Source of the DNA: Candidatus Magnetocorallium paracelense
GTDB lineage: Bacteria; Nitrospirota; Thermodesulfovibrionia; Thermodesulfovibrionales; Magnetobacteriaceae
Length of the DNA stretch: 64,000 nucleotides
Assembly (NCBI GenBank): GCA_029001845.1
Contig: JAREWP010000055.1
Span: 1 to 64,000 of the forward strand
Reading direction: 5' to 3'
Position numbers and translations under genes: made by a program. Below, in pieces: positions 35,344-44,791 of the stretch (the stretch's first letter is position 1; each line of letters begins with the position of its first letter). The notes below the pieces were generated by a model that ran no database searches, was not told where the DNA came from, and was given only the letters and a program-made list of their open reading frames with translations.

Positions 35344-36975
35344 GTGATTTCTGTAAAAATCTTTGTCAATGAATTTATCATAAACACCAATATTCATTAG
35401 CACAATGGTTTTAAGCCTCAGGGGATCGAAAATATTTCCTCGTATAATCAGATCCAGCTTATCGTAAAAAAGAGCAAGTTTTTTATCTTTAATGAAGTTT
35501 GTCCCTGTTCGAATGGATTTGACGTAACCATCAGGGACAGCCCGATCAAAATGACCGACACGCCAATCAGGATTGCGTTTCATCGGGATTCTTGCAAGTA
35601 AAGGATCGGCGAGTGCCGGAGGATCGATAAAGTGAACTTTATATCCGGCCTTATATCCATAATAACCGATATTACCGAATACTGCGATTTGTCTGTTTGT
35701 GTATTCGGGCCGTTCCTGTTCGTTGTCAAACGTAAATCTAATCTTACCTTTGCGATATAAACCAAAATGTTCTTCCCAATGCCCTCTTTCGTCAGCGATC
35801 CCGTGGTTATTGATTTGTCCGTCCCCGGCATTGTCATAACGGAGCGCCGCCAGAAGAGTTGGTGAAGGAACAAGAAAGGCAATGACTGTGACCAGGGCGA
35901 TGGCAATGCTTATGTTCCTGACTTTACTTACATCTAAAATATTCACTACACAAAATACAGCAAAAAGAAAGGGCGTACTAAAAAAACGTCCGCTCATGAA
36001 ATCTCCGCCAATCCAGAGAATATAAATCAGATATAAAAGAATACCGATAGAAATCGGAAAAAGACTTCTCTGCCTTGAAAAAAAAGATAATCCAATGCCA
36101 AGGAAAATTACAATTGATGTCAAAAGGTCTCTTTGAAAGCCGTCTATGAAGTAACTGACTCCCTGACTGACCAGATCGAAACGTGGAATACCGGCCCCTA
36201 ATTTTGCATATGCCGTATTTGGAAAGGGAAAACCATAATAAAGTATAGAAAAAATCTCCCATATTATTAATGGAAGAAAGCATATGATTATCGACCATGC
36301 GCCTTTTTTAAATTTGGTTTTTTTAAAATTTAATAACAGCGTTGGAAGGAATAATAAAAGAGTGTCCAAACGGTTCAATGCCGCTGCGCATGCCAGGAGA
36401 GAGAGAGTTGTAAATTTTTTATCAACCCTTTTATCGCTTATAACGGCGGCAAAGAAAATCGCTGCAATCAGATGGGAAAGGCTGTTCTCCAGTCCGGAAG
36501 TAGAGTAGTCGACAAAAGCTTTAGAGAGAGATAGAGTTAACAGACCTAAAGCAGCCGATTGGGGAGCAGGGGCGATTTTTAAACAAAAAACAACCAGTAC
36601 CGTTAGAGATAAAAAAAGATTCAGAAGAATGCTTAATAGAAACAATTCATCTGAAAATATATATCCAAAAGATAAGAAGAAAAACCAAAGCGGATGGGTA
36701 TATGCCTGCACCCGATAACCGGCGTTAAAATTTGGGCCGATGCTTTGGTGTAAATTCTCAACCACTCGAAAAGTAATAAAGGCGTCTTCACTTACCCATG
36801 CACTCATAAAAATAATTATGAAAACAAAAAACAGTGTAAGTAAGGGATATCCCCAAGCTGTGTTTTTTTTGTTAAGAAATTTTTGATTTTCGGTTGCAAG
36901 CGGCATGGGTTGTTTTTTATCGAACTCAATGACGAAAAATTTATAGAAATCAGATGTTTTGAAAAAAACGAGCAT
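35338..36975 (-). CDS. GT-C membrane glycosyltransferase 5 (AftB/ZomB-like)
   Basis: 545 residues. The loop SEDAFITFRVVENLHQ (Glu-Asp pair), then YRVQAYTHPLWFFFLS, is typical of the arabinofuranosyltransferase/ZomB-like branch rather than ArnT. DYSTSGLENSLSHL is a second conserved patch. About eleven helices and a periplasmic tail. The longest start is 36975; the ATG at 36906 (MPLATENQ) is an alternative. It is a paralogue of the next gene. Confidence 0.8.
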   Translation of the reverse strand: MLVFFKTSDFYKFFVIEFDKKQPMPLATENQKFLNKKNTAWGYPLLTLFFVFIIIFMSAWVSEDAFITFRVVENLHQSIGPNFNAGYRVQAYTHPLWFFFLSFGYIFSDELFLLSILLNLFLSLTVLVVFCLKIAPAPQSAALGLLTLSLSKAFVDYSTSGLENSLSHLIAAIFFAAVISDKRVDKKFTTLSLLACAAALNRLDTLLLFLPTLLLNFKKTKFKKGAWSIIICFLPLIIWEIFSILYYGFPFPNTAYAKLGAGIPRFDLVSQGVSYFIDGFQRDLLTSIVIFLGIGLSFFSRQRSLFPISIGILLYLIYILWIGGDFMSGRFFSTPFLFAVFCVVNILDVSKVRNISIAIALVTVIAFLVPSPTLLAALRYDNAGDGQINNHGIADERGHWEEHFGLYRKGKIRFTFDNEQERPEYTNRQIAVFGNIGYYGYKAGYKVHFIDPPALADPLLARIPMKRNPDWRVGHFDRAVPDGYVKSIRTGTNFIKDKKLALFYDKLDLIIRGNIFDPLRLKTIVLMNIGVYDKFIDKDFYRNHP

Positions 36976-37004
36976 AACAGGATAAATTGTGAAAATGCAA
37001 GATT

Positions 37005-38801
37005 TTACTGATATCCTTTTTCTACAATAGATAACCAGGGATTTCCTGCTTGCTGCAAAGTTCCTCTATCCAGGTTTTGCCTCCAATATTGTTCGACATT
37101 CCTGATATCTTCTTCAGTCAACGGATTCTGTCTTTTTAGTATGCGAAGTTTTGCCGTCTCCTTGTCAACCACAACGTTCGGTATAAAACTTTCTACATAT
37201 CCCTCAGGCGGACGACGACTGTGAGCCATAAGGCGTTTCTGTTGTAAGCGTGTTTCATTTCTTGCAATGATGTAATCATTCAGTCCCAGCACATCGACAA
37301 TATTGACATTTGGTAATGTCCAGGACGGCACGCCGACACAATATTCGGCATACACCGGGAATTCACGGGCCGGAAGAGTCATGCCTCTTTTACGTGAAGG
37401 GTAATTCTCCACCTGCGTTTGCCAGAAGACTTTGTGTTCCTGGTGGCGCATTCCGACATGATGTTCAATCAGCCAGGACTGCGCACTGTCGAACATGGCG
37501 GCGTACCAACGAAAAGGCGCCGGCCAGACAGAGGAGATCGGAACTATCATTACATGTGTTTCTTCTCTTGTATTCAGGTCCTTTGTCAACATCCAGTGGG
37601 ACCACTGAACCGGCATTGAAAGAGCGACAAATAAGAATATTGCCAGGAAATACAGGTGTATCTTTAATTTCAGCTTGTTTAACGCCCAAATTAAACCGAT
37701 AAAGATTAACGGTATTATATGGCTATACACTCTGAATTCAAAATGATCACCACCAACAATGATCGTATAATATCCCAGATGAGCAAAGATCGCTGTCACT
37801 GTGAGTATTTGAACACCATGATCGGCGACTATTTCTTTTAGTAAAGCTTTTCGACTATGCTTTACCGACTGAGTGGCATATCGTCTCCATTCATCAGTCA
37901 GAGCCATTCCAAGGGCCAGGCAGAATAATGTAACAGGTAGCCAGAGAGCATACTCCAGCATGAAGCTGAAAGCATATAGGACACCACTTTCAGGCCACAT
38001 GGCTATGACCTTTGCATAATAGGTATTGGGAAGCCATTCTCCATAAAAAGAAAGCCGCCATGTCAGATGGATGACGATCGGACTAAGAGGAATCAGGCAG
38101 GAGAGAAGAAGTTTTATTGTTGCTTTTCTGTCGATGGTTAGCCATATTTCGATGCCTGCCATGGCTAAAAGGGCGGCACAGAAAAGCAATCCGTCAGGAC
38201 GGGTCAGGTACAGAAATGAAGAGATCGCAGAAGCCATACCTATACGCAGCCACGCCTTCGAAATCATGAGAAGAGCACATACCCAGGAAATAAGGAAAAA
38301 ATTAAACATTGCAGTTTCCAGCCCGGAACTCGTCCAGGTCAGATATGTACGGTTCAGAAGTATGTAGGTAATAAAAAAAGTGACGATAACAAATCTATAC
38401 TTGTTCTTCCATTTATCTTTGTGAAAATAAATGACAGTCCATGAAGATAGAAAAAACGTTCCATAGGAAAAAACGAGAGATATTATGTTGGCGCTTTCAG
38501 TGGGATCTTTACCGGTAACTCTCCATACGATATCAAGAAGAATCACCCATAAAAAACTTGTATAGCCCTCAACCGCTATAAAGGGCTGTGGATTCCAGAC
38601 ATATCCATGACCCATTATGCTGTTGCTTACATATCTGAATGCAATAAAAGCATCATCCGTTAAAAACCAAAAGAGTTTCCATCCGTAATAAAGGCCTGTA
38701 GCGGCGATGACAACGAGCAGAGTAAAGGCTGTTGTTTCCACAATAGAAAAGTTCTTCCCGTTAAGGTTGGCTTTTGCTTGTTTGTATATTAAAGTGAACA
38801 T
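37005..38801 (-). CDS. GT-C membrane glycosyltransferase 6 (AftB/ZomB-like)
   Basis: 598 residues. LTDDAFIAFRYVSNSIMGHG, then VEGYTSFLWVILLDI and TSSGLETAMFNFFLI, match the same three patches as the gene just downstream, showing a tandem duplication with divergence. The periplasmic C-terminus (PAREFPVYAEYCVGVPSW, VNIVDVLGLNDYIIARN) is longer and resembles that of other ZomB-like proteins. It is the first gene of the leftward block. Confidence 0.82.
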   Translation of the reverse strand: MFTLIYKQAKANLNGKNFSIVETTAFTLLVVIAATGLYYGWKLFWFLTDDAFIAFRYVSNSIMGHGYVWNPQPFIAVEGYTSFLWVILLDIVWRVTGKDPTESANIISLVFSYGTFFLSSWTVIYFHKDKWKNKYRFVIVTFFITYILLNRTYLTWTSSGLETAMFNFFLISWVCALLMISKAWLRIGMASAISSFLYLTRPDGLLFCAALLAMAGIEIWLTIDRKATIKLLLSCLIPLSPIVIHLTWRLSFYGEWLPNTYYAKVIAMWPESGVLYAFSFMLEYALWLPVTLFCLALGMALTDEWRRYATQSVKHSRKALLKEIVADHGVQILTVTAIFAHLGYYTIIVGGDHFEFRVYSHIIPLIFIGLIWALNKLKLKIHLYFLAIFLFVALSMPVQWSHWMLTKDLNTREETHVMIVPISSVWPAPFRWYAAMFDSAQSWLIEHHVGMRHQEHKVFWQTQVENYPSRKRGMTLPAREFPVYAEYCVGVPSWTLPNVNIVDVLGLNDYIIARNETRLQQKRLMAHSRRPPEGYVESFIPNVVVDKETAKLRILKRQNPLTEEDIRNVEQYWRQNLDRGTLQQAGNPWLSIVEKGYQ

Positions 38802-38815
38802 ATTAAAAGTTTTTA

Positions 38816-38963
38816 GTAACTACTTAGGCGTATAGACTAAAGGCTGAAGACTATTAGGAAAAATGTGCGTTACCAATAAAAATTTAAAGCTTTTTTATTA
38901 GCTAATGTACTCAAGTCATTTGATTTTTTGCTTCAGCCTTCAGCCTAATAACTGAGTAGTTAC
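38816..38963. mobile_element. 148-bp inverted-repeat element, family GTAACTACTTAGG (full copy)
   Basis: Left end GTAACTACTTAGG, right end ACTGAGTAGTTAC. AAGGCTGAAGAC near the left mirrors TTCAGCCTTCAGCC near the right. No coding sequence. Fragments lie at 7874, 20880 and 59544. It sits in the divergent promoter region between two glycosyltransferase blocks. Confidence 0.72.
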
Positions 38964-39162
38964 AGTTTTTATTTCATATACCCGGATAGTTGCAGAAATT
39001 GCTGTTCCAAAAAAATGAGCATAACAGGATAATTAGGGAAAATGCAATATATCGGGACTTTATGGGATAGTGGGATCTTTCGATTAAAGAGCGAGTTAAA
39101 AATAAGATAGTTTTTGTTAGAAAAATAATAAATAAAAAGATAGCAGGATAAATCCGGCATAA
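38964..39162. other. Intergenic stretch with a copy of a gene 5' end
   Basis: GAGCATAACAGGATAA...GAAAATGCAA near 39015-39043 resembles 36970-36999, the start region of the leftward glycosyltransferase at 36975. It includes a matching ATGCTC start on the minus strand, but the frame closes after 17 codons. This may be the relic of a duplicated gene. Confidence 0.4.
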
Positions 39163-39212
39163 CCCGCTTTCATTGGTCGGAAGGTGCTTCACCCCTGAAG
39201 TTAATGACATTG
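39163..39212. repeat. Half copy of the 134-bp palindrome
   Basis: GGTCGGAAGGTGCTTCACCCCTGAAGTTAATGACATTGAA corresponds to the right arm of the family. The left arm and centre are absent. Confidence 0.7.
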
Positions 39213-39325
39213 AATATAAACATACATACTCTTAAGAATTATAAATGTCATAAGGGGTGTGAGAATCCGCTTGTTAACTTGCATTTTCGTCATTTGTCCT
39301 GTTATTCTTAGGTCGCTCCGAAAAA

Positions 39326-41065
39326 GTGATATTTTATAGTTGGCGTCATCGGTTAGTGAATAGATATTTGAAAGTTCCTCTTTCTTACCCACAGCTTTGG
39401 CATGCCATTCTTCCAATATTGTTGGCTTTTAGTTGGGCGGCGATGCTTCTTTTCATACCATTATTACCCCGCGAAATTCTAACGTCCTGTTTATGGTTTA
39501 CAACTCCTTTTTGGGATATTCCTCTTTGGGGTCGATTTCTATTGGGCGGCCTTTGTTGTGTTATATCGTTCCAAAGCATAAACCTGCAGATATGGTCCCT
39601 GTTAGACAAAATAGTATCTTTTTTAAGCGGACATGGTGCAAAAACGAAAACAGTTTATGGCGTAACGGCTATTACGGCTTTTGCGACATTCTGGCTACTG
39701 AGATGCAGGAATTATACTTTGGGAGACAGCGTTTCCATTGTCCAATATCTTACCTGGGATGTCCATGTCAATAACTTTTATGTAACTTATGACGAGATAT
39801 GGACACATTTTGTTCACTCTCTGGCCTATAAATTCCTTCATGTTTTATTCGACTGGTCTGTAGACAAAGCATACGCCCTGGTCAGTTCTTTATGCGGAAT
39901 TGCTGCTCTTATGATTATTATTCGTTTTTGGAGGAACAACACAAGGGAGTTTTCAAAACAAACAGCAGGCATTTCTTTCTGTCTGAGTATGGGAGCCACT
40001 CAACTTTTTTTTGGTTATCTTGAAAATTACTCTATTGTTGTAAGCATCATTCTTCTATATATCCTGCTTGCTCAATTGACTCTTGAAAACCGACTTCACC
40101 CGGCCTGGCCTGCTTTGGCGCTCTCAACAGGTATTTGTTTTCATGTATTGGCAGGCTGGTTACTGCCGTCTCTGCTTTATCTGTGGTTTGCAGGAATTCG
40201 CTTGAAATCGACTCGACAAAATATAAAAGATTTAATCCTTATAACTCTCGCCATCGTCGCGCCGATTGGCAGTACTTTTATTTTCTTTTTCTTTATCGGC
40301 GTCTCTCCGACTGAGATTAAAAACACCCACCTCTGGGCGCTAAAATTTATTTTTCTTTTGGATGAGTCATATGGAGGCTTTCAATATAAAATGTTTTCAT
40401 TATCTCACCTTGGCGCGGTCATAAATCAAGTCATGATCTCGGGGTTACCCGGTGTTCTCACCATTTTCGTTTTATTTCTTAAAAGAAAGCGAATAGGAAT
40501 TGAGGATAAATTTTTACAGTTTCTTATTGTTTCAGTGTTCTTTTTACAGATTTTTGCTGCTACCTGGAATCCTGATTTGGGTGCTTATAAAGATTGGGAT
40601 CTTTTTGCTGTCACAGGAATCGGTTATACGATTCTGGGCTCTTATTTGTTTATCAAGAATCTTAACAACGATGAAGTCCGCAGGTGGGGACTTGTGATTG
40701 CCGCCATATCGTTTACATTAAGCGGTTCATGGGTTGTGGGGAATTCGCTGGCTGCCGATTTGCACGATATCACATATGATACAACTATATCGCATAACAA
40801 GTCTCATCAACATTTGGGAGGTATGTTCGCCGAACAACAAAAATACCGGGAAGCAACGCGGCATTATAAAGAGGCAGTAAGAATAGACCCGAAAGATTCG
40901 ATATCCTATGCAAATCTCGGCCAGACTCTCAGGATGGAAGGTAAGAGAAATGAGGCCATTGAAAATTTTCAAAAATATCTTACACTGGAACCGGAAGGGG
41001 AAGCTGCGGAATTGGTGCGGCAAATAATGGAAAACATGCAAAAGGAAGAGAGAGAAAAAACATGA
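39326..41065 (+). CDS. GT-C membrane glycosyltransferase 7 with short TPR tail
   Basis: 579 residues. About twelve helices. The outer loop reads NYTLGDSVSIVQYLTWD and later VTYDEIWTHFVHSLAYK, in place of the usual DE loop. The C-terminus carries two TPR units (HLGGMFAEQQKYREATRHY and YANLGQTLRMEGKRNEAIEN). Its stop overlaps the next start (ATGA), so the two are translationally coupled. Confidence 0.8.
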   Translation: MIFYSWRHRLVNRYLKVPLSYPQLWHAILPILLAFSWAAMLLFIPLLPREILTSCLWFTTPFWDIPLWGRFLLGGLCCVISFQSINLQIWSLLDKIVSFLSGHGAKTKTVYGVTAITAFATFWLLRCRNYTLGDSVSIVQYLTWDVHVNNFYVTYDEIWTHFVHSLAYKFLHVLFDWSVDKAYALVSSLCGIAALMIIIRFWRNNTREFSKQTAGISFCLSMGATQLFFGYLENYSIVVSIILLYILLAQLTLENRLHPAWPALALSTGICFHVLAGWLLPSLLYLWFAGIRLKSTRQNIKDLILITLAIVAPIGSTFIFFFFIGVSPTEIKNTHLWALKFIFLLDESYGGFQYKMFSLSHLGAVINQVMISGLPGVLTIFVLFLKRKRIGIEDKFLQFLIVSVFFLQIFAATWNPDLGAYKDWDLFAVTGIGYTILGSYLFIKNLNNDEVRRWGLVIAAISFTLSGSWVVGNSLAADLHDITYDTTISHNKSHQHLGGMFAEQQKYREATRHYKEAVRIDPKDSISYANLGQTLRMEGKRNEAIENFQKYLTLEPEGEAAELVRQIMENMQKEEREKT

Positions 41066-42564
41066 TATCGGAAAGAAGATTTCCTGCTTTTTTATTGGTC
41101 TCTTTGGCAGCAACTCTTTCTGTGTTGAGGTTTATATATCTGGGGAGTATTCCGGGATTGCATGGCGATGAAGCACTTTATGGAATTAAGACATATATGA
41201 TGATGCAGGGACATCATCTTGCACCTTCATTGTTTTTGGAGTGGACAGGGGGATTTAATGCATATACAGGGCCTCTGATAACTTATGTACGTATCCCTTT
41301 ATTTTACTTTTTAGGCGCCAATATTTTTTCATTGAGACTGCCTGTTGTAATTTTCAGTCTTTTCTCGGCCTATTTTATTTACAGGCTCCTTTATGAAACT
41401 TACAACAGAAGAACCGGTATTATCGGGGTGCTTTTGTTTCTTTGCATGCCCTGGTCTGTTATATATTCCAGGTTTGCAGACGAGACGCATACAACATTGC
41501 TTTTTTTTGCTTTGGGCGGATTGTATTTCTGGTTAAAACCTTCCTTTCATCATAAAATTCTGGCTGCTCTTTTTTTAGGCTTAGGTGTTTTTAACCATAT
41601 CGTTTTTCTTTTTGTTCCGCTCTCCTTTGGTTTGTATTTTTTTGTAAGTAACGGATTCAGACTGAGTGTCGAGAAGAAGTTCATCGCACCCCTCTTACTC
41701 TTTTTGGTTTTATTATCTTTAAGGATATCAGTCGTTCTAATGGCGGGCGCCTTTGATTCAGGTGAAGGGATTAATTTTTTATTTCACAGATTGCATCAGG
41801 GAAGAGAAACAGACCTCTTCAATAAAATCCCGATAAGTGTGACTTATTTTGCAGATTTGCTGGATGGCGATGTTTTTTATAAAAGAACGACAGGGGATTT
41901 ATCGTTTTTTGTCGTTCCCGTTAATTCGATTTTATTTGCCCTGTCATTGGTGTTTATATGTTTCAGGTACAGGTATTCAACCATTTACAAACCGGCGGAT
42001 CGTATGTTTTTTTGGATATTTGTCATTCATTACATACTGATTGTCATCTTTATTCATCAACTATCCGCCAGATATTTCCTTGTCTCTTTGACGCTTTCTT
42101 CCATTTTGATTTCCATTTTTCTCGGCACTGCGAAAATGCCCGGTGGAATCAGAATCGTCGTTGTCTTTGTATTGCTCTTTGTAAATTGTTTTTATATTGG
42201 ATACAACTACTTTTACACATTTAAAAAAAACGGGGGAAGCCTGTTATCCTATAAAGCCGGCGATTTTGTTGAAGACAGCCTTGGTTTTACCGATTCGGTT
42301 ACTCTTTATAATTATTTAAAGAAGCAGGGTATTGTAAATCTCCGGACAGCCGATGAATCTTTGGCGTGGATACTCAGATTCCTGGATATTAAAGAGAGGA
42401 TATTGCACATTAAAACCGGAACAAAAAATAAAATAGAGAGCAATATTTACTTTATATCATATAAAAAATATGGTCATAAGACAGACGACCTCGCTATTGG
42501 TTCTTCAATTAAGCGACTAAACACGCCTTTGAGAAATTACGATATAATGTTTTTAGGGCAATAG
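41062..42564 (+). CDS. GT-C membrane glycosyltransferase 8
   Basis: 500 residues. PGLHGDEALYGIKTYMM holds the Asp-Glu pair in the first loop, and SRFADETHTTLLFFALGG resembles family-39 enzymes. It is a paralogue of the leftward gene at 31788, sharing the GGSL..Y..G segment near the end. The ATGA overlap with the TPR-bearing gene before it suggests they act as a pair. Confidence 0.82.
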   Translation: MISERRFPAFLLVSLAATLSVLRFIYLGSIPGLHGDEALYGIKTYMMMQGHHLAPSLFLEWTGGFNAYTGPLITYVRIPLFYFLGANIFSLRLPVVIFSLFSAYFIYRLLYETYNRRTGIIGVLLFLCMPWSVIYSRFADETHTTLLFFALGGLYFWLKPSFHHKILAALFLGLGVFNHIVFLFVPLSFGLYFFVSNGFRLSVEKKFIAPLLLFLVLLSLRISVVLMAGAFDSGEGINFLFHRLHQGRETDLFNKIPISVTYFADLLDGDVFYKRTTGDLSFFVVPVNSILFALSLVFICFRYRYSTIYKPADRMFFWIFVIHYILIVIFIHQLSARYFLVSLTLSSILISIFLGTAKMPGGIRIVVVFVLLFVNCFYIGYNYFYTFKKNGGSLLSYKAGDFVEDSLGFTDSVTLYNYLKKQGIVNLRTADESLAWILRFLDIKERILHIKTGTKNKIESNIYFISYKKYGHKTDDLAIGSSIKRLNTPLRNYDIMFLGQ

Positions 42565-42609
42565 CCCAACCCGGCTGCCTTTTATGTTCTTATAACAGAC
42601 AGTTTTCAG

Positions 42610-44541
42610 ATGAAAGAATTTTTTAATTACAGAATAACCCACATTTTTTTGGTGTTAGCAATCGGACTTATTGCCTACGCAAACTCAATGAATGGTCCTT
42701 TTGTGATAGATGATACAAGAAATATCGTCGAGAATCCATTGGTCAGAGACCTGAACTATTTTATCAATCTTTCAGAGGCAAAAACTGTTTGCCACAATGC
42801 AGATTCTCATATAACTTTGTATACCGCTTTCAAGTCAAGGTATATCGGGTATTTGAGTTTTGCTTTGAATTACTTTTTGCACGGATTAGAAGTTAAGGGG
42901 TATCATATTATTAACATTATCGTTCATCTGTCAAACGCCCTGTTAGTCTATTTTTTAGTACTTCTTACATTCAGTACCCCCTTTCTTGTTTCTTTATCGC
43001 ATAGATATTCCGCCGATGCTGCTCTATTTACGGCATTGATTTTTGTTGCCCATCCTCTCCAGACACAGGCAGTTACCTATATTGTTCAGAGATTCGCCTC
43101 TCTTACAACGGTGTTTTATCTGCTGTCGATCGTGTTTTATGTGAGGTGGAGACTTGGGAAAGCAGGTATAAAGGAGTTCGGAAAAGAGAGAGGAAGGGTA
43201 GTAAAGCGGCCTTTCAGTTATTTATTGTCTCTGCTTTGCGTTATTGCGGCGATGAAGACAAAGGAGATCGCCTTTACTTTGCCTTTAATCATTATGTTAT
43301 ATGAGTTTGTTTTTTTTGAATTGGATTTTAAGAAAAATTTTGTCTGGTTGATCCCTTATTTGTTAACACTTTTGGTTATCCCATTGACTCTTTTTGTCAT
43401 CGATCCCCCTGCCGGGAGCGCTGAAACGAAGATGAGAGTCGCTACCGATATTTCGCGCGCCGATTACCTGATGACCGAATTCAGGGTTATTGTTACTTAC
43501 ATAAGGCTTCTTTTTCTTCCTGTAAATCAAAGATTTTGGTATTACTATCCCATTTATAATAATTTTTTCGATCCAAATGTCTTTTTCTCTTTCCTCTTCA
43601 TTATATTTGCAGCAGGTGCGAGTTTTTTTCTTTTTCTCCGTTATCGATTTTCTCACCCCTACTTAAGAGCAATCTTTTTTGGGATTTTCTTTTTTTTTAT
43701 CGCATTATCGGTGGAGTCCGGTATTGTCCCTATTGCCGACGTTATTTTCGAGCACAGGGTTTATCTCCCTTCAAGCGGTTTTTTTATCGCTTTTACAGTA
43801 GTGGTGTTTTCGATAGGGAGGCGAAAAGAGGTCGTTGTTTGTCTGAGTTCTATTATACTTATACTGACTTTATTAACTATTCAGAGAAATAAGGTCTGGA
43901 GCAGCGAAATATCGCTATGGGAGTATGAAGTTTCGTTGAATCCCTACGATGGGAAACTTCATAATGATTTGGGTAATGCCTATCTTCGTGAAGGGAGAGT
44001 CGATGAAGCGATCAAGGAGCTCAAAGAAGCGATAAGACTCGATCCGGAACATGTGGATGCATACTATAATCTGGGCTCTCTTTACGCTTCTCAGGGTATG
44101 GCGAAAGAGGCCTTCAGAGAGTTCGGATTTGCAATCGAAATAAAGCCTGATCATTTCAAGTCTCATCAAAATCTTGGCGTACTTTTAATGCGCAGCGGAA
44201 GACTCGAAGAGGCGGCAACCGAGTTTCGTCTGGCCCTTGCATTTAAAGACAATAATCCGGAACCTTTCAAAAAGAGTCCCAATATCGCGTTGATTCATTA
44301 TAACCTGGGTGTCGTGTTAAAAAAATTGAATCGTTTCGATGAGGCGGTCAGAGAATTTCAGACTGCGTTGAGTATTCATCCGGATCATGCAAAGTCTCAC
44401 TATTCTTTGGGAACGGCGTATGCTCTTTTGCAGAGATATGACGAAGCGATTTTTGAGATAGAAGAAGCCCTGAGGCTGGCGCCTGAAAATGAGGCTTTCA
44501 GGCAGGAGTTACAGAGGTTGACACATTTGCTCCGTAAATAG
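42610..44541 (+). CDS. GT-C membrane glycosyltransferase 9 with TPR tail (TMTC-like)
   Basis: 643 residues. The membrane domain starts NGPFVIDDTRNIVENPLV (Asp-Asp pair) and has SRYIGYLSFALNYFLHG and FVAHPLQTQAVTYIVQR, as in bacterial TMTC relatives. Five or six TPR units follow (e.g. LHNDLGNAYLREGRVDEAIK). The last codons (LLRK stop) come from the dispersed repeat that begins at 44523, so the natural C-terminus may once have been different. Confidence 0.86.
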   Translation: MKEFFNYRITHIFLVLAIGLIAYANSMNGPFVIDDTRNIVENPLVRDLNYFINLSEAKTVCHNADSHITLYTAFKSRYIGYLSFALNYFLHGLEVKGYHIINIIVHLSNALLVYFLVLLTFSTPFLVSLSHRYSADAALFTALIFVAHPLQTQAVTYIVQRFASLTTVFYLLSIVFYVRWRLGKAGIKEFGKERGRVVKRPFSYLLSLLCVIAAMKTKEIAFTLPLIIMLYEFVFFELDFKKNFVWLIPYLLTLLVIPLTLFVIDPPAGSAETKMRVATDISRADYLMTEFRVIVTYIRLLFLPVNQRFWYYYPIYNNFFDPNVFFSFLFIIFAAGASFFLFLRYRFSHPYLRAIFFGIFFFFIALSVESGIVPIADVIFEHRVYLPSSGFFIAFTVVVFSIGRRKEVVVCLSSIILILTLLTIQRNKVWSSEISLWEYEVSLNPYDGKLHNDLGNAYLREGRVDEAIKELKEAIRLDPEHVDAYYNLGSLYASQGMAKEAFREFGFAIEIKPDHFKSHQNLGVLLMRSGRLEEAATEFRLALAFKDNNPEPFKKSPNIALIHYNLGVVLKKLNRFDEAVREFQTALSIHPDHAKSHYSLGTAYALLQRYDEAIFEIEEALRLAPENEAFRQELQRLTHLLRK

Positions 44542-44645
44542 ACTAATGCGAACCGGAAGCAGCAGTAATGTCCTGCCAAAACAAGCTGAAACTCGTAAAC
44601 TCAAACACCACCTTGTTTTGGCAGGACATTACTGCTGCTTCTAAC
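44523..44645. repeat. Covarying-hairpin repeat unit 5
   Basis: It begins at the gene end (GCTCCGTAAATAG). The hairpin at about 44553-44642 has arms GAAGCAGCAGTAATG...ACAAG and CTTGT...CATTACTGCTGCTTC that are perfectly complementary over 30 bp, around a 26-base loop. Other copies have CAATG/CATCA mismatches where this has TAATG/CATTA. Confidence 0.85.
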
Positions 44646-44791
44646 GATTTTCATGCTTTGTGGTGACTGGGAGATTTACTCCGAAAATAACCGGCATCGT
44701 GCCGGAATGAGCAGCAATGTCCTGCTGAAACAAGCTGAAACTCGCAGACTCAAACACCACCTTGTTTCATCAGGACATCACTGCTCATTCT
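44646..44791. repeat. Covarying-hairpin repeat unit 6
   Basis: Leader TTTTCATGCTTTGTGGTGACTGGG, shortened, then a hairpin of the CTGCTGAAACAAG subtype (about 44700-44788) with arms GAATGAGC and GCTCATTC. Confidence 0.84.
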
